Positions 31,719 through 45,178 of a stretch of DNA of 64,000 nucleotides are shown piece after piece. A model generated the notes under the pieces. That model had not been told where the DNA came from, made no database searches, and saw only the letters and a program-made list of their open reading frames with translations. This DNA comes from Lamellibrachia satsuma (taxonomy: Eukaryota; Annelida; Polychaeta; Sabellida; Siboglinidae): contig BSQZ01000014.1 of the NCBI GenBank assembly GCA_033239005.1, forward strand, positions 4,388,501 to 4,452,500, written 5' to 3'. The first letter of the stretch is position 1. The number at the start of each line of letters is the position of its first letter. A program made the translations under genes and the position numbers.

Positions 31719-33479
31719 CAAGGAAAGGCTACGCTTGACACTTAGTTGTATTGGTCAACAGACCCAGCAACAGTCTAATGATCTTGTAGAATCAAGTCAG
31801 CCAAGCGCCTCGTCTGCGAAATTCCTCGTAAGTCTATCTATGCAGTGCTCAAAACGAGGTTCCGTGTCGCCACAAAGACTTTCAAGGACAGAAATAGCTG
31901 TTTTTTTTATGGGCGGTTGTCATTAAAATACAAACATTTACAGATGGCTGACTTTGACGGATGTGGTTCCGCGCATTTGGCCCGGAGTGCGGCGTAAGAT
32001 GTCACTGTGACATAGGGACTGGTAATGCAAATGTCAACATTTAGTGATAGGACCGAGGCGGAATTGCAAAATACCCCATTGGCATCAGCCGGGGTAAATA
32101 TGGTTAAGGGGGTGTGGCATGAAGTTGGCCCAACAAATGGGCGGAATGTGGAATGTTGATCTCAACAACAGATAAATTTAGTGGTGTGGGATTGGTGGGA
32201 AATTGGAGGTGGAATCTAAAAATTGGTGGGAGCTGGGAGGTTGGTCGTCAAAACAGAGATGGGAGTTTGAGATCGCTGCCATACCCAATCATAACTTATT
32301 ATCTCTCCCCAGTGAATTATCTCACTCAAGTGTCCCGCTGGACCGGATTGAGATTGACCTGGACATGTGAGTAGTTCATACACTGGCGTGTGCAGTGCCT
32401 AGACTTGTGTGAGCCAGACGAACAAACGTCTGCTCTACATTCGTTCGCCACGACGCATCCATCCTATCGAGATACAATCAGTGCGCTGGTATTTATTGTG
32501 ACCATAATTGAAGGAAATCCGAGCAGGGATTTTTCAGGAGCGGCTGTTGAATTTAGAGTAACAGAGTACTACGGTTGTACGTGTAAAACATGTGAAGAAT
32601 TATTAGTATTATTATTATTAGTATAACAAAAGGCAATGCGCAGGATCCGGGTTTCTTGTAAAACAGACAAAGGCGTTACGTGTCAGTTACACGCAACGAT
32701 GAATAAAGACATAGCTATCCGTGGGTTCTTCGGCGTGAGAAATGTTCTGAAGGTCCAGTGGCCGCAGTCCTCCAGCCCACTGACCTCACTGAACGTCAAG
32801 AGCTGTTTAACACATGCTTACACTGCTTTCCATTGGTCGATGCTCAACTGTTGACCAATCACTGACCGCGTGTCACACGTTATTCAGTAAAAGGCAGGTA
32901 TTACCGGTCTTCGCATGTGACACACACGAATAGATTGTGCGTTTCATTTTTACAAAACAGGTTTTTTTTTCATAATTTTTTAAAGACAATGAAAATATGC
33001 GTGAGATGTCAGAGCTTTGCTGAGGGACGGTAACATTAAATGCGAAACTGTGAATCTCACGGATTATGCGTGAGCGTTGAGAGGTATGTAAACCAGATAT
33101 GTATCAACGAATAGTTGAGCAGTGATGAAGTAAAGTTGAATCGTGTTGTTTTGTCCTCACGCGAGGTATTTGACAGAATTAACTGACCCACGTCATTGAT
33201 CCTTCTGTCGTGACGTGTTGAGAGATGGAGTCCACAGCAGGTAACATATTTACCCCATGTGTGGGATAGTTTACTTCCCCTGGCAGACACCCGTTACAAA
33301 AGACCAACAGTTTTGAGTGTGTCTTCCGAAAGACGCAGTCGCACAGGCAATGCGGGTTTAACGAAATTGCCAACATGTGTTGTGCCTTCATTGAACAATT
33401 AATTTGTGTATGTGCGTGCGTGCGTGCGTGCGTGCGCGTGCGCGTGCGCGCGCGCGCGTGTGTTTGTTTGTGTGTGGGG

Positions 33480-33483
<4 letters not shown>

Positions 33484-33558
<75 letters not shown>
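33484..33558. repeat. (TA)n-(GA)n microsatellite
   Basis: Counterpart of the (CT)n-(TA)n tract at 2350-2545, shorter here. Confidence 0.95.
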
Positions 33559-33562
<4 letters not shown>

Positions 33563-33921
33563 GGGGGGAGAGAGCTTGAGTGCGTGCGCACGGAGTTCGT
33601 GCGTGCGTGCGTGCGTGCGCGCGCGTGCGTGCGTGTTATTACGTAAAATTGTTCGCAACAACATGCGAACAAATACGTACAATTGTTCGCGAAGTCGTGC
33701 GTTTTTCTACGATTATTCGAAGTTACGTAATCCGTTGGTAGACGCTACTTTGACTACCAGTATTAAGTCGTCATTTCGAGAGTTAGATTGCAAGAAACCA
33801 TCAAGATATTGACTGCACCAAGCTCCAAGGTATAGATGGATATTTATGTTGCAAATGTTGTCACCATGACAGTCACCTACAAACTTCCAGGATATCCCGG
33901 GTATTTCTGCTAGTAGGTATA

Positions 33922-34376
33922 GGAGTCAGACCACAGTTGAGAATTGCATTGGTGGCCATGTTAACGTTTTGTCTGATTATAAGAAAACGTGACCATCAAA
34001 AATTCTTAAAATTGTCCACAGCAACTGCCATCATCTCATTGATATATTGACTAAATTTTATCAAAATCACTTACCTCCAGCTCTTTTAAATCGCCCCGAC
34101 GTGCGATGCCTATCAATTCTGACAAAAAAAAAACATGTATTCATGCGCCCACGTGGCCCATAGCAGAAAAATTCCCATAAATCCCTCCGCCAGTTAAACT
34201 CTTTAAAAAATGCACTGTTTCACAGCCAATAGCTTCTACGAACAAACCTGTGAATATTCCTGCTCAAAGGCACTCATGTCACATAATATTAATTTATTAA
34301 GTTACCATTTTACAATTTCATAAGCCCTACATTCGTGTGAAACAATAAACAGGAAGGTCAACTGTGGTCTTACCCC
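33922..34376 (+). repeat. TIR-flanked ~453-bp module, copy 1
   Basis: Runs from GGAGTCAGACC to GGTCTTACCCC. It occurs five times, at both ends of the array and between core segments. Internal copies also share CTATTT outside the TIR. Confidence 0.8.
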
Positions 34377-36005
34377 AAATAGGGAATTTTTTTGTTTGAG
34401 AAAGTGTCAAATTTTATATCAAATTGCGGCACAGTGTATATGTAGACACATTATGGAACACTCCTGCTTGTCAAGTCATTATTATTTGTTTGACAGCCAA
34501 GTCTAAACAATGCTTTGCCCGTATTATTAGCTGAAAACCAGCCACATAATTTAATTATAGATCGATTTTGACACTTGATAAATCATAGATCATGTACACT
34601 AGATTTACATAGCACTGCGAACCAATAAAACCTGCTTACTGTCCCTTTGAATATACTAATGAGTTCATTTTTAAATTAGTATTCATATAATTGCTTGATT
34701 TTAAACCAAACATGGCATAACTTTGTAGGAAAATTGGAAATTTTTCACATTTAACAGGATTTAGGGTAAATTCCAATGTGTCAGGTTTGTCAAATTTAAT
34801 TTTTTTATGTTACTGCTTTCATACTTCTAGTTGATAAGATACTAGACGAACGGCTTGATTTCGATACGCCACCATATAAGGGTATCACATGACCAGATGC
34901 CAGTCGCGGCCAGATTTGAAAATGCTGATCTACGCAGTGCTTCAAGTGGGTGTGACACAACCAAAATACAACTATTCTCTCCAAATTTGTTACACAATGT
35001 TGCTAACGCACTGGGCCACAAGACAAATATCACCAATGACAGCTCTAGTCCAAAATGGCTACCTGTTCCGTCACATACTTGTGTCATACCCCCTAATTTT
35101 CGCCAACTTTCCATTTTGGCATCCGATCTGTACCATGATGTTCGTGATTGCTACTGCTGTCTGCCTTTTCCAAGCAAACTGTTCACTTTTCCTATCAACC
35201 TGTGCCTATGGGAATCATTATATCTTATGTAAACCACTTCAGAGTTATGGTTAGCTAGGGATGGGGTTAGCTAGAGATGGGGTTAGCCAGGGATGTGATT
35301 AGCTAGATATGGGGTTAGCTACGGTTAGGGTTGCAAAGTACTGCACACAACATGAAATTGGTATTGATATGTGGTGAATAGACATTTTGGAAAGGCAACA
35401 GTTATTGTTGATATTAAAAATTGCTTATTGTAGACTTTCAACTTACCACAAGCTCTATAATACTATTTTAGCATATGAAAAATAAACAAATTGTATTTAT
35501 TAGCAATGAAATATCATATTAAACATTAACTTGCGCAATAGATCAGCTCGTACACATCAAACGTTATAGTACAAAACTAAAATGTACATTTATTTGACAT
35601 GTTCTATATTTAGTAGATTGGTTATAGGACACCTCCTAAGGGAGACTGTTAAACTGTTTAAATAGAAGCGGCGTTTAACCAGTAATGATCTTGTTGACTA
35701 GATGGAATCAATAACATATTTATATAATAATATAATATTATCCAGTCTGACACCGACAATTGTCTAAGTCAAAATACACACAACATTGGACAGGTTAGCA
35801 ACCGTTTTTATTTATTTATTATCAAAAATATGAGCCCTAATTACATTAATTGCAAATGACAAAAATTATAAGAAATTTGTTATTACAAACTAATAATTTC
35901 ATCCAAATTACGTGTAATATCCACAATTACGCTAATAACAACGACCAAAACATAAGCATATCAACATTTTATAACCATGTTTGTGACACCGACTTCCGTC
36001 TATTT
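34377..36005 (+). repeat. ~1629-bp core segment, copy 1
   Basis: Begins AAATAGGGAA and ends TTCCGTCTATTT, so its ends are also short inverted matches. It holds a five-unit GGGGTTAGCTAGAGAT-like minisatellite near 35247-35330. Overlapping open frames of 90-125 codons on both strands near 34842-35254 are unrelated to any family I know and are probably non-coding. Confidence 0.8.
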
Positions 36006-36458
36006 GGGGTCAGACCACAGCTGAGAATTGCATTGGTGGCCATGTTAACGTTTTGTCTGATTATAAGAAAACGTGACCATAAAAAATTCTTACAATTGTC
36101 CACAGCAACTGCCATCATCTCATTGATATACTGACCAAATTTTATCAAAATCACATACCTCCAGCTCTTTTAAATCGCCCCGACATGCGATGCCTATCAA
36201 TTTTGACAAAAAAAAACATGTATTCATGCGCCCACGTGGCCCATAGCAGAAAAATTCCCATAAATCCTTCCGCCAGTTAAACTCTTTAAAAATGCACTGT
36301 TTCACAGCCAATAGCTTCTACGAACAAACCTGTGAATATTCCTGCTCAAAGGCACTCATGTCACATAATATTAATTTATTAAGTTACCATTTTACAATTT
36401 CATAAGCCCTACATTCATGTGAAACAATAAACAGGAAGGTCAACTGTGGTCTTACCCC
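36006..36458 (+). repeat. TIR-flanked module, copy 2
   Basis: GGGGTCAGACCACAGCTGAG to GTCTTACCCC. The TIR carries CAGCTG instead of CAGTTG, shared with copy 3. Confidence 0.8.
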
Positions 36459-38087
36459 AAATAGGGAATTTTTTTGTTTAAGAAAGTGTCAAATTTTATA
36501 TCAAATTGCGGCACAGTGTATATGTAGACACATTATGGAACACTCCTGCTTGTCAAGTCATTATTATTTGTTTGACAGCCAAGTCTAAACAATGCTTTGC
36601 CCGTATTATTAGCTGAAAACCAGCCACATAATTTAATTATAGATCGATTTTGACACTTGATAAATCATAGATCATGTACACTAGATTTACATAGCACTGC
36701 GAACCAATAAAACCTGCTTACTGTCCCTTTGAATATACTAATGAGTTCATTTTTAAATTAGTATTCATATAATTGCTTGATTTTAAACCAAACATGGCAT
36801 AACTTTGTAGGAAAATTGGAAATTTTTCACATTTAACAGGATTTAGGGTAAATTCCAATGTGTCAGGTTTGTCAAATTTAATTTTTTTATGTTACTGCTT
36901 TCATACTTCTAGTTGATAAGATACTAGACGAACGGCTTGATTTCGATACGCCACCATATAAGGGTATCACATGACCAGATGCCAGTCGCGGCCAGATTTG
37001 AAAATGCTGATCTACGCAGTGCTTCAAGTGGGTGTGACACAACCAAAATACAACTATTCTGTCCAAATTTGTTACACAATGTTGCTAACGCACTGGGCCA
37101 CAAGACAAATATCACCAATGACAGCTCTAGTCCAAAATGGCTACCTGTTCCGTCACATACTTGTGTCATACCCCCTAATTTTCGCCAACTTTCCATTTTG
37201 GCATCCGATCTGTACCATGATGTTCGTGATTGCTACTGCTGTCTGCCTTTTCCAAGCAAACTGTTCACTTTTCCTATCAACCTGTGCCTATGGGAATCAT
37301 TATATCTTATGTAAACCACTTCAGAGTTATGGTTAGCTAGGGATGGGGTTAGCTAGAGATGGGGTTAGCCAGGGATGTGGTTAGCTAGATATGGGGTTAG
37401 CTACGGTTAGGGTTGCAAAGTACTGCACACAACATGAAATTGGTATTGATATGTGGTGAATAGACATTTTGGAAAGGCAACAGTTATTGTTGATATTAAA
37501 AATTGCTTATTGTAGACTTTCAACTTACCACAAGCTCTATAATACTATTTTAGCATATGAAAAATAAACAAATTGTATTTATTAGCAATGAAATATCATA
37601 TTAAACATTAACTTGCGCAATAGATCAGCTCGTACACATCAAACGTTATAGTACAAAACTAAAATGTACATTTATTTGACATGTTCTATATTTAGTAGAT
37701 TGGTTATAGGACACCTCCTAAGGGAGACTGTTAAACTGTTTAAATAGAAGCGGCGTTTAACCAGTAATGATCTTGTTGACTAGATGGAATCAATAACATA
37801 TTTATATAATAATATAATATTATCCAGTCTGACACCGACAATTGTCTAAGTCAAAATACACACAACATTGGACAGGTTAGCAACCGTTTTTATTTATTTA
37901 TTATCAAAAATATGAGCCCTAATTACATTAATTGCAAATGACAAAAATTATAAGAAATTTGTTATTACAAACTAATAATTTCATCCAAATTACGTGTAAT
38001 ATCCACAATTACGCTAATAACAACGACCAAAACATAAGCATATCAACATTTTATAACCATGTTTGTGACACCGACTTCCGTCTATTT
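36459..38087 (+). repeat. Core segment, copy 2
   Basis: Near-identical to copy 1. It carries CTGTCCAAAT where copies 1 and 3 have CTCTCCAAAT. Confidence 0.8.
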
Positions 38088-38540
38088 GGGGTCAGACCAC
38101 AGCTGAGAATTGCATTGGTGGCCATGTTAACGTTTTGTCTGATTATAAGAAAACGTGACCATAAAAAATTCTTACAATTGTCCACAGCAACTGCCATCAT
38201 CTCATTGATATACTGACCAAATTTTATCAAAATCACATACCTCCAGCTCTTTTAAATCGCCCCGACATGCGATGCCTATCAATTTTGACAAAAAAAAACA
38301 TGTATTCATGCGCCCACGTGGCCCATAGCAGAAAAATTCCCATAAATCCTTCCGCCAGTTAAACTCTTTAAAAATGCACTGTTTCACAGCCAATAGCTTC
38401 TACGAACAAACCTGTGAATATTCCTGCTCAAAGGCACTCATGTCACATAATATTAATTTATTAAGTTACCATTTTACAATTTCATAAGCCCTACATTCAT
38501 GTGAAACAATAAACAGGAAGGTCAACTGTGGTCTTACCCC
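38088..38540 (+). repeat. TIR-flanked module, copy 3
   Basis: Same boundaries and CAGCTG variant as copy 2. Confidence 0.8.
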
Positions 38541-40169
38541 AAATAGGGAATTTTTTTGTTTGAGAAAGTGTCAAATTTTATATCAAATTGCGGCACAGTG
38601 TATATGTAGACACATTATGGAATACTCCTGCTTGTCAAGTCATTATTATTTGTTTGACAGCCAAGTCTAAACAATGCTTTGCCCGTATTATTAGCTGAAA
38701 ACCAGCCACATAATTTAATTATAGATCGATTTTGACACTTGATAAATCATAGATCATGTACACTAGATTTACATAGCACTGCGAACCAATAAAACCTGCT
38801 TACTGTCCCTTTGAATATACTAATGAGTTCATTTTTAAATTAGTATTCATATAATTGCTTGATTTTAAACCAAACATGGCATAACTTTGTAGGAAAATTG
38901 GAAATTTTTCACATTTAACAGGATTTAGGGTAAATTCCAATGTGTCAGGTTTGTCAAATTTAATTTTTTTATGTTACTGCTTTCATACTTCTAGTTGATA
39001 AGATACTAGACGAACGGCTTGATTTCGATACGCCACCATATAAGGGTATCACATGACCAGATGCCAGTCGCGGCCAGATTTGAAAATGCTGATCTACGCA
39101 GTGCTTCAAGTGGGTGTGACACAACCAAAATACAACTATTCTCTCCAAATTTGTTACACAATGTTGCTAACGCACTGGGCCACAAGACAAATATCACCAA
39201 TGACAGCTCTAGTCCAAAATGGCTACCTGTTCCGTCACATACTTGTGTCATACCCCCTAATTTTCGCCAACTTTCCATTTTGGCATCCGATCTGTACCAT
39301 GATGTTCGTGATTGCTACTGCTGTCTGCCTTTTCCAAGCAAACTGTTCACTTTTCCTATCAACCTGTGCCTATGGGAATCATTATATCTTATGTAAACCA
39401 CTTCAGAGTTATGGTTAGCTAGGGATGGGGTTAGCTAGAGATGGGGTTAGCCAGGGATGTGGTTAGCTAGATATGGGGTTAGCTACGGTTAGGGTTGCAA
39501 AGTACTGCACACAACATGAAATTGGTATTGATATGTGGTGAATAGACATTTTGGAAAGGCAACAGTTATTGTTGATATTAAAAATTGCTTATTGTAGACT
39601 TTCAACTTACCACAAGCTCTATAATACTATTTTAGCATATGAAAAATAAACAAATTGTATTTATTAGCAATGAAATATCATATTAAACATTAACTTGCGC
39701 AATAGATCAGCTCGTACACATCAAACGTTATAGTACAAAACTAAAATGTACATTTATTTGACATGTTCTATATTTAGTAGATTGGTTATAGGACACCTCC
39801 TAAGGGAGACTGTTAAACTGTTTAAATAGAAGCGGCGTTTAACCAGTAATGATCTTGTTGACTAGATGGAATCAATAACATATTTATATAATAATATAAT
39901 ATTATCCAGTCTGACACCGACAATTGTCTAAGTCAAAATACACACAACATTGGACAGGTTAGCAACCGTTTTTATTTATTTATTATCAAAAATATGAGCC
40001 CTAATTACATTAATTGCAAAGTACAAAAATTATAAGAAATTTGTTATTACAAACTAATAATTTCATCCAAATTACGTGTAATATCCACAATTACGCTAAT
40101 AACAACGACCAAAACATAAGCATATCAACATTTTATAACCATGTTTGTGACACCGACTTCCGTCTATTT
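38541..40169 (+). repeat. Core segment, copy 3
   Basis: Carries CTCTCCAAAT, like copy 1. Confidence 0.8.
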
Positions 40170-40622
40170 GGGGTCAGACCACAGTTGAGAATTGCATTGG
40201 TGGCCATGTTAACGTTTTGTCTGATTATAAGAAAACGTGACCATAAAAAATTCTTACAATTGTCCACAGCAACTGCCATCATCTCATTGATATACTGACC
40301 AAATTTTATCAAAATCGCATACCTCCAGCTCTTTTAAATCGCCCCGACATGCGATGCCTATCAATTTTGACAAAAAAAAACATGTATTCATGCGCCCACG
40401 TGGCCCATAGCAGAAAAATTCCCATAAATCCTTCCGCCAGTCAAACTCTTTAAAAATGCACTGTTTCACAGCCAATAGCTTCTACGAACAAACCTCTGAA
40501 TATTCCTGCTCAAAGGCACTCATGTCACATAATATTAATTTATTAAGTTACCATTTTACAATTTCATAAGCCCTACATTCATGTGAAACAATAAACAGGA
40601 AGGTCAACTGTGGTCTTACCCC
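40170..40622 (+). repeat. TIR-flanked module, copy 4
   Basis: Carries CAGTTG in the TIR, as the outermost copies do. Confidence 0.8.
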
Positions 40623-42250
40623 AAATAGGGAATTTTTTTGTTTGAGAAAGTGTCAAATTTTATATCAAATTGCGGCACAGTGTATATGTAGACACATTAT
40701 GGAACACTCCTGCTTGTCAAGTCATTATTATTTGTTTGACAGCCAAGTCTAAACAATGCTTTGCCCGTATTATTAGCTGAAAACCAGCCACATAATTTAA
40801 TTATAGATCGATTTTGACACTTGATAAATCATAGATCATGTACACTAGATTTACATAGCACTGCGAACCAATAAAACCTGCTTACTGTCCCTTTGAATAT
40901 ACTAATGAGTTCATTTTTAAATTAGTATTCATATAATTGCTTGATTTTAAACCAAACATGGCATAACTTTGTAGGAAAATTGGAAATTGTTCACATTTAA
41001 CAGGATTTAGGGTAAATTCCAATGTGTCAGGTTTGTCAAATTTAATTTTTTTATGTTACTGCTTTCATACTTCTAGTTGATAAGATACTAGACGAACGGC
41101 TTGATTTCGATACGCCACCATATAAGGGTATCACATGACCAGATGCCAGTCGCGGCCAGATTTGAAAATGCTGATCTACGCAGTGCTTCAAGTGGGTGTG
41201 ACACAACCAAAATACAACTATTCTGTCCAAATTTGTTACACAATGTTGCTAACGCACTGGGCCACAAGACAAATATCACCAATGACAGCTCTAGTCCAAA
41301 ATGGCTACCTGTTCCGTCACATACTTGTGTCATACCCCCTAATTTTCGCCAACTTTCCATTTTGGCATCCGATCTGTACCATGATGTTCGTGATTGCTAC
41401 TGCTGTCTGCCTTTTCCAAGCAAACTGTTCACTTTTCCTATCAACCTGTGCCTATGGGAATCATTATATCTTATGTAAACCACTTCAGAGTTATGGTTAG
41501 CTAGGGATGGGGTTAGCTAGAGATGGGGTTAGCCAGGGATGTGGTTAGCTAGATATGGGGTTAGCTACGGTTAGGTTGCAAAGTACTGCACACAACATGA
41601 AATTGGTATTGATATGTGGTGAATAGACATTTTGGAAAGGCAACAGTTATTGTTGATATTAAAAATTGCTTATTGTAGACTTTCAACTTACCACAAGCTC
41701 TATAATACTATTTTAGCATATGAAAAATAAACAAATTGTATTTATTAGCAATGAAATATCATATTAAACATTAACTTGCGCAATAGATCAGCTCGTACAC
41801 ATCAAACGTTATAGTACAAAACTAAAATGTACATTTATTTGACATGTTCTATATTTAGTAGATTGGTTATAGGACACCTCCTAAGGGAGACTGTTAAACT
41901 GTTTAAATAGAAGCGGCGTTTAACCAGTAATGATCTTGTTGACTAGATGGAATCAATAACATATTTATATAATAATATAATATTATCCAGTCTGACACCG
42001 ACAATTGTCTAAGTCAAAATACACACAACATTGGACAGGTTAGCAACCGTTTTTATTTATTTATTATCAAAAATATGAGCCCTAATTACATTAATTGCAA
42101 ATGACAAAAATTATAAGAAATTTGTTATTACAAACTAATAATTTCATCCAAATTATGTGTAATATCCACAATTACGCTAATAACAACGACCAAAACATAA
42201 GCATATCAACATTTTATAACCATGTTTGTGACACCGACTTCCGTCTATTT
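40623..42250 (+). repeat. Core segment, copy 4
   Basis: 1 bp shorter (GGTTAGGTTGC instead of GGTTAGGGTTGC). Carries CTGTCCAAAT, like copy 2. Confidence 0.8.
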
Positions 42251-42703
42251 TGGGTCAGAACACAGTTGAGAATTGCATTGGTGGCCATGTTAACATTTTG
42301 TCTGATTATAAGAAAACGTGACCATAAAAAATTCTTACAATTGTCCACAGCAACTGCCATCATCTCATTGATATACTGACCAAATTTTATCAAAATCACA
42401 TACCTCCAGCTCTTTTAAATCGCCCCGACATGCGATGCCTATCAATTTTGACAAAAAAAAACATGTATTCATGCGCCCACGTGGCCCATAGCAGAAAAAT
42501 TCCCATAAATCCTTCCGCCAGTCAAACTCTTTAAAAATGCACTGTTTCACAGCCAATAGCTTCTACGAACAAACCTCTGAATATTCCTGCTCAAAGGCAC
42601 TCATGTCACATAATATTAATTTATTAAGTTACCATTTTACAATTTCATACGCCCTACATTCGTGTGAAACAATAAACAGGAAGGTCAACTGTGGTCTTAC
42701 CCC
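42251..42703 (+). repeat. TIR-flanked module, copy 5 (terminal)
   Basis: Begins TGGGTCAGAACAC, so its inner TIR is mutated. It ends GGTCTTACCCC at the outer boundary of the array, followed by TATAACCACCGCGGG. Confidence 0.8.
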
Positions 42704-42892
42704 TATAACCACCGCGGGAAAACTCGCGGTGCTTTGTGGGGTTTAAGCAATTTCCGTAACTGCCGCCAACGCAGTTTATTCGCGATGATTCATCGTCTAG
42801 AGACTTGCAGCATTGCTTGCTGTGCAACTACGGTAGACCGGCGTAACAAAGGCTGCCCATACACAGATCACGTAAGTTGTTAGGCTCAGCCA

Positions 42893-43278
42893 TAGAATTA
42901 CATCATTAATCACCCCCTATAAAGAAGAAAGTTAAGCCAGCTCACTGCAGTGAAGCGGTCGTGGACCACTGGCCGGCATTTCATTGCACGGCAGAAACAG
43001 TTGCATCCACTGCATGACACATAGGGTAGTACTGTTTATAGTGTGAACATATCATGTTACAAATAGTTGTCTAACATATGTGAGTGAGTGAGTGAGTGAG
43101 TGAGTGAGTGTATGAGTGAGTGAGTGAGTGAGTGTGTGAGTGAGTGAGTGAGTGACTGGGTGTGTGGGTGAGTGAGTGAGTGAGTGAGTGAGTGAGTGAG
43201 TGAGTAAGTGAGTGAGTGAGTGAATGAGTGAGTGAGTGAATTTATTTCCTCCTCACCATCATCATGTACAATAAAAGG
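42893..43278 (+). repeat. Dispersed repeat with (GTGA)n expansion, copy 1
   Basis: Shares TTACATCATTAATCA, GGCATTTCATTGCACGGCAG, GGGTAGTACTGTTTATAG and TTTATTTCCTCCTCACCATC with the copy at 44946-45178. Here a ~160-bp GAGT/GTGA tract (43079-43238) is expanded inside it. Confidence 0.85.
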
Positions 43279-43574
43279 CAAACAAAAGCAATGAAGATGA
43301 GGTGGCTACCAGAGAAGTATAAACTTATCGGGCTAGTAGCCAGTGACGATGACACCAGGAACCAATTAACTTGAAGATTTGTCATTGGCATTTGCTCTTA
43401 ATGGGGCATGGCCACCAGACTGATAAATAATTTGGGTGAGGATGTTCCCAGCAGTTGTGTTATAAGTGTGGGCAGTTGGGTTGTTCATACTGGAGTGAGC
43501 ATCGTGCATTAGTGTTAAATTCTTCAAGACAAACATTTTGTAGACTTGCTGGAGAAAGTTGTGGGACAACGAAT

Positions 43575-43647
43575 ATGGTTATTTCCTGTGTGGCTTACAG
43601 CTGTACGAATCGACAGAAGGCAGGATGTAACATCTCGTTATTTTCAG
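43575..43647 (+). CDS. THAP-type zinc finger first exon (partial)
   Basis: ATG opens MVISCVAYSCTNRQKAG..SLFS and ends at TTTTCAG|GTAATT. THAP domains start M-V-x-x-C-x-A-x-x-C and usually splice just after the F-x-x-F/P segment, as seen here. The second half of the C2CH domain (C-x2-H, AVPTIF-type end) was not found downstream. It is either a fragment of a THAP-bearing P-like transposon or host gene, or an orphan exon. THAP domains bind DNA. Confidence 0.5.
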
Positions 43648-43649
43648 GT

Positions 43650-44405
43650 AATTTATGTCGCAAATATTTGTGCTGTGTTAGTGTATATGTGAATGAATGT
43701 AACAGTTTCGAAAATGTTCTGAAATATCAATATATTACAGATACGTTTGTTTTTCTTGGGGGAACGTACACTAAGTGTTTCCCAGTAGTCACATTGATTG
43801 GGTGCAACATGAAATGTTATAGGGGTAGGATTCAGTTTTATAAATATTGTGTGCGTGCGTGTATGCATATTTATACTATATGCATATTTATACTAGATGT
43901 CAGCTCATTAATAAGATTTTTTGTCTTTATTAAAGTCATCTGCATTTAATGAGGCTCTCCCCATGTTGGTCGTCGTTTGCCTTTTCTTCGTTGTATGAAC
44001 CACTATCATGTACCATTCTATGCATTTGTTTGACAAACCATGTGAAAGGTTGCCTACCAAAACAATTGACAGCTTAAACGAGAGAGCACATTTCTTTACA
44101 TGAGGCGTGTCCTTGGGCAAGTTGGCCAGATAACATTCGAGAGATCTTGATCTGCTGGTGGAAATAGCTGTGATGGAGCAGCTGGGGAATGTGTTGGAAG
44201 ATGGGAAAAGAATATTTCTGGGACCTTAGAGAAGAATGTCCAGCAGGGTTTAATGAGATTTTGACCACTTGTAGTCATTAGCTAATACATGTAGGGAGAT
44301 AAATAGTTGCAAGCAGCTGACCTCTAGTGCCACCTAGGGAATGACAGAGAATGAATACAGAGGTCGCACAAAAAGTGTGTTGCAAACATGACAATGACAT
44401 AAAAT
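43650..44405. other. No further gene seen
   Basis: Searched for the rest of the THAP domain without success. Short interrupted frames only. A block with CTCTAGTGCCACCTAG near 44320 is shared with 58748-58790, marking another dispersed repeat. Confidence 0.4.
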
Positions 44406-44945
<540 letters not shown>

Positions 44946-45178
44946 AGTTACATCATTAATCATTCTCCTATACACAAGAGCGATAAGCCTGCTCACTGCA
45001 GTGAAGCGGGTGTGGACCACTGGCTGGCATTTCATTGCACGGCAGAAACAGTTGCATCTACTGCATGACACATAGGGTAGTACTGTTTATAGTGTGAACA
45101 TAGCATGTTACATATAGTTGTCCAACATATGTAAGTAAGTAAATTTATTTCCTCCTCACCATCATCCTGTACAATAGG
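44946..45178 (+). repeat. Dispersed repeat, copy 2
   Basis: Direct-orientation copy of 42893-43278 without the GTGA expansion (only GTAAGTAAGTAAA). Confidence 0.85.

Larger units (their letters stand above)
33922..42703 (+). mobile_element. 8.78-kb tandem array bounded by terminal inverted repeats and TATA duplication
   Basis: Period 2082 bp, about 4.2 units, near-identical. The left end GGAGTCAGACCACAGTTGA is the inverted match of the right end, which reads GGGGTAAGACCACAGTTGA on the other strand. TATA flanks both sides (33918-33921 and 42704-42707). The homologous place in the left arm (near 2010) has one TATA and no array, which is a natural empty site. So the array, or its founder, inserted as one element with a 4-bp (or 2-bp TA) target duplication. 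No transposase is seen. Superfamily not assigned. Confidence 0.85.

Noticed and set aside
34842..35254. Overlapping 90-, 121- and 125-codon open frames repeated in each 2082-bp unit
   Set aside because: They overlap on both strands, the 125-codon one lacks an ATG, and conservation is explained by recent array amplification. No known domain.
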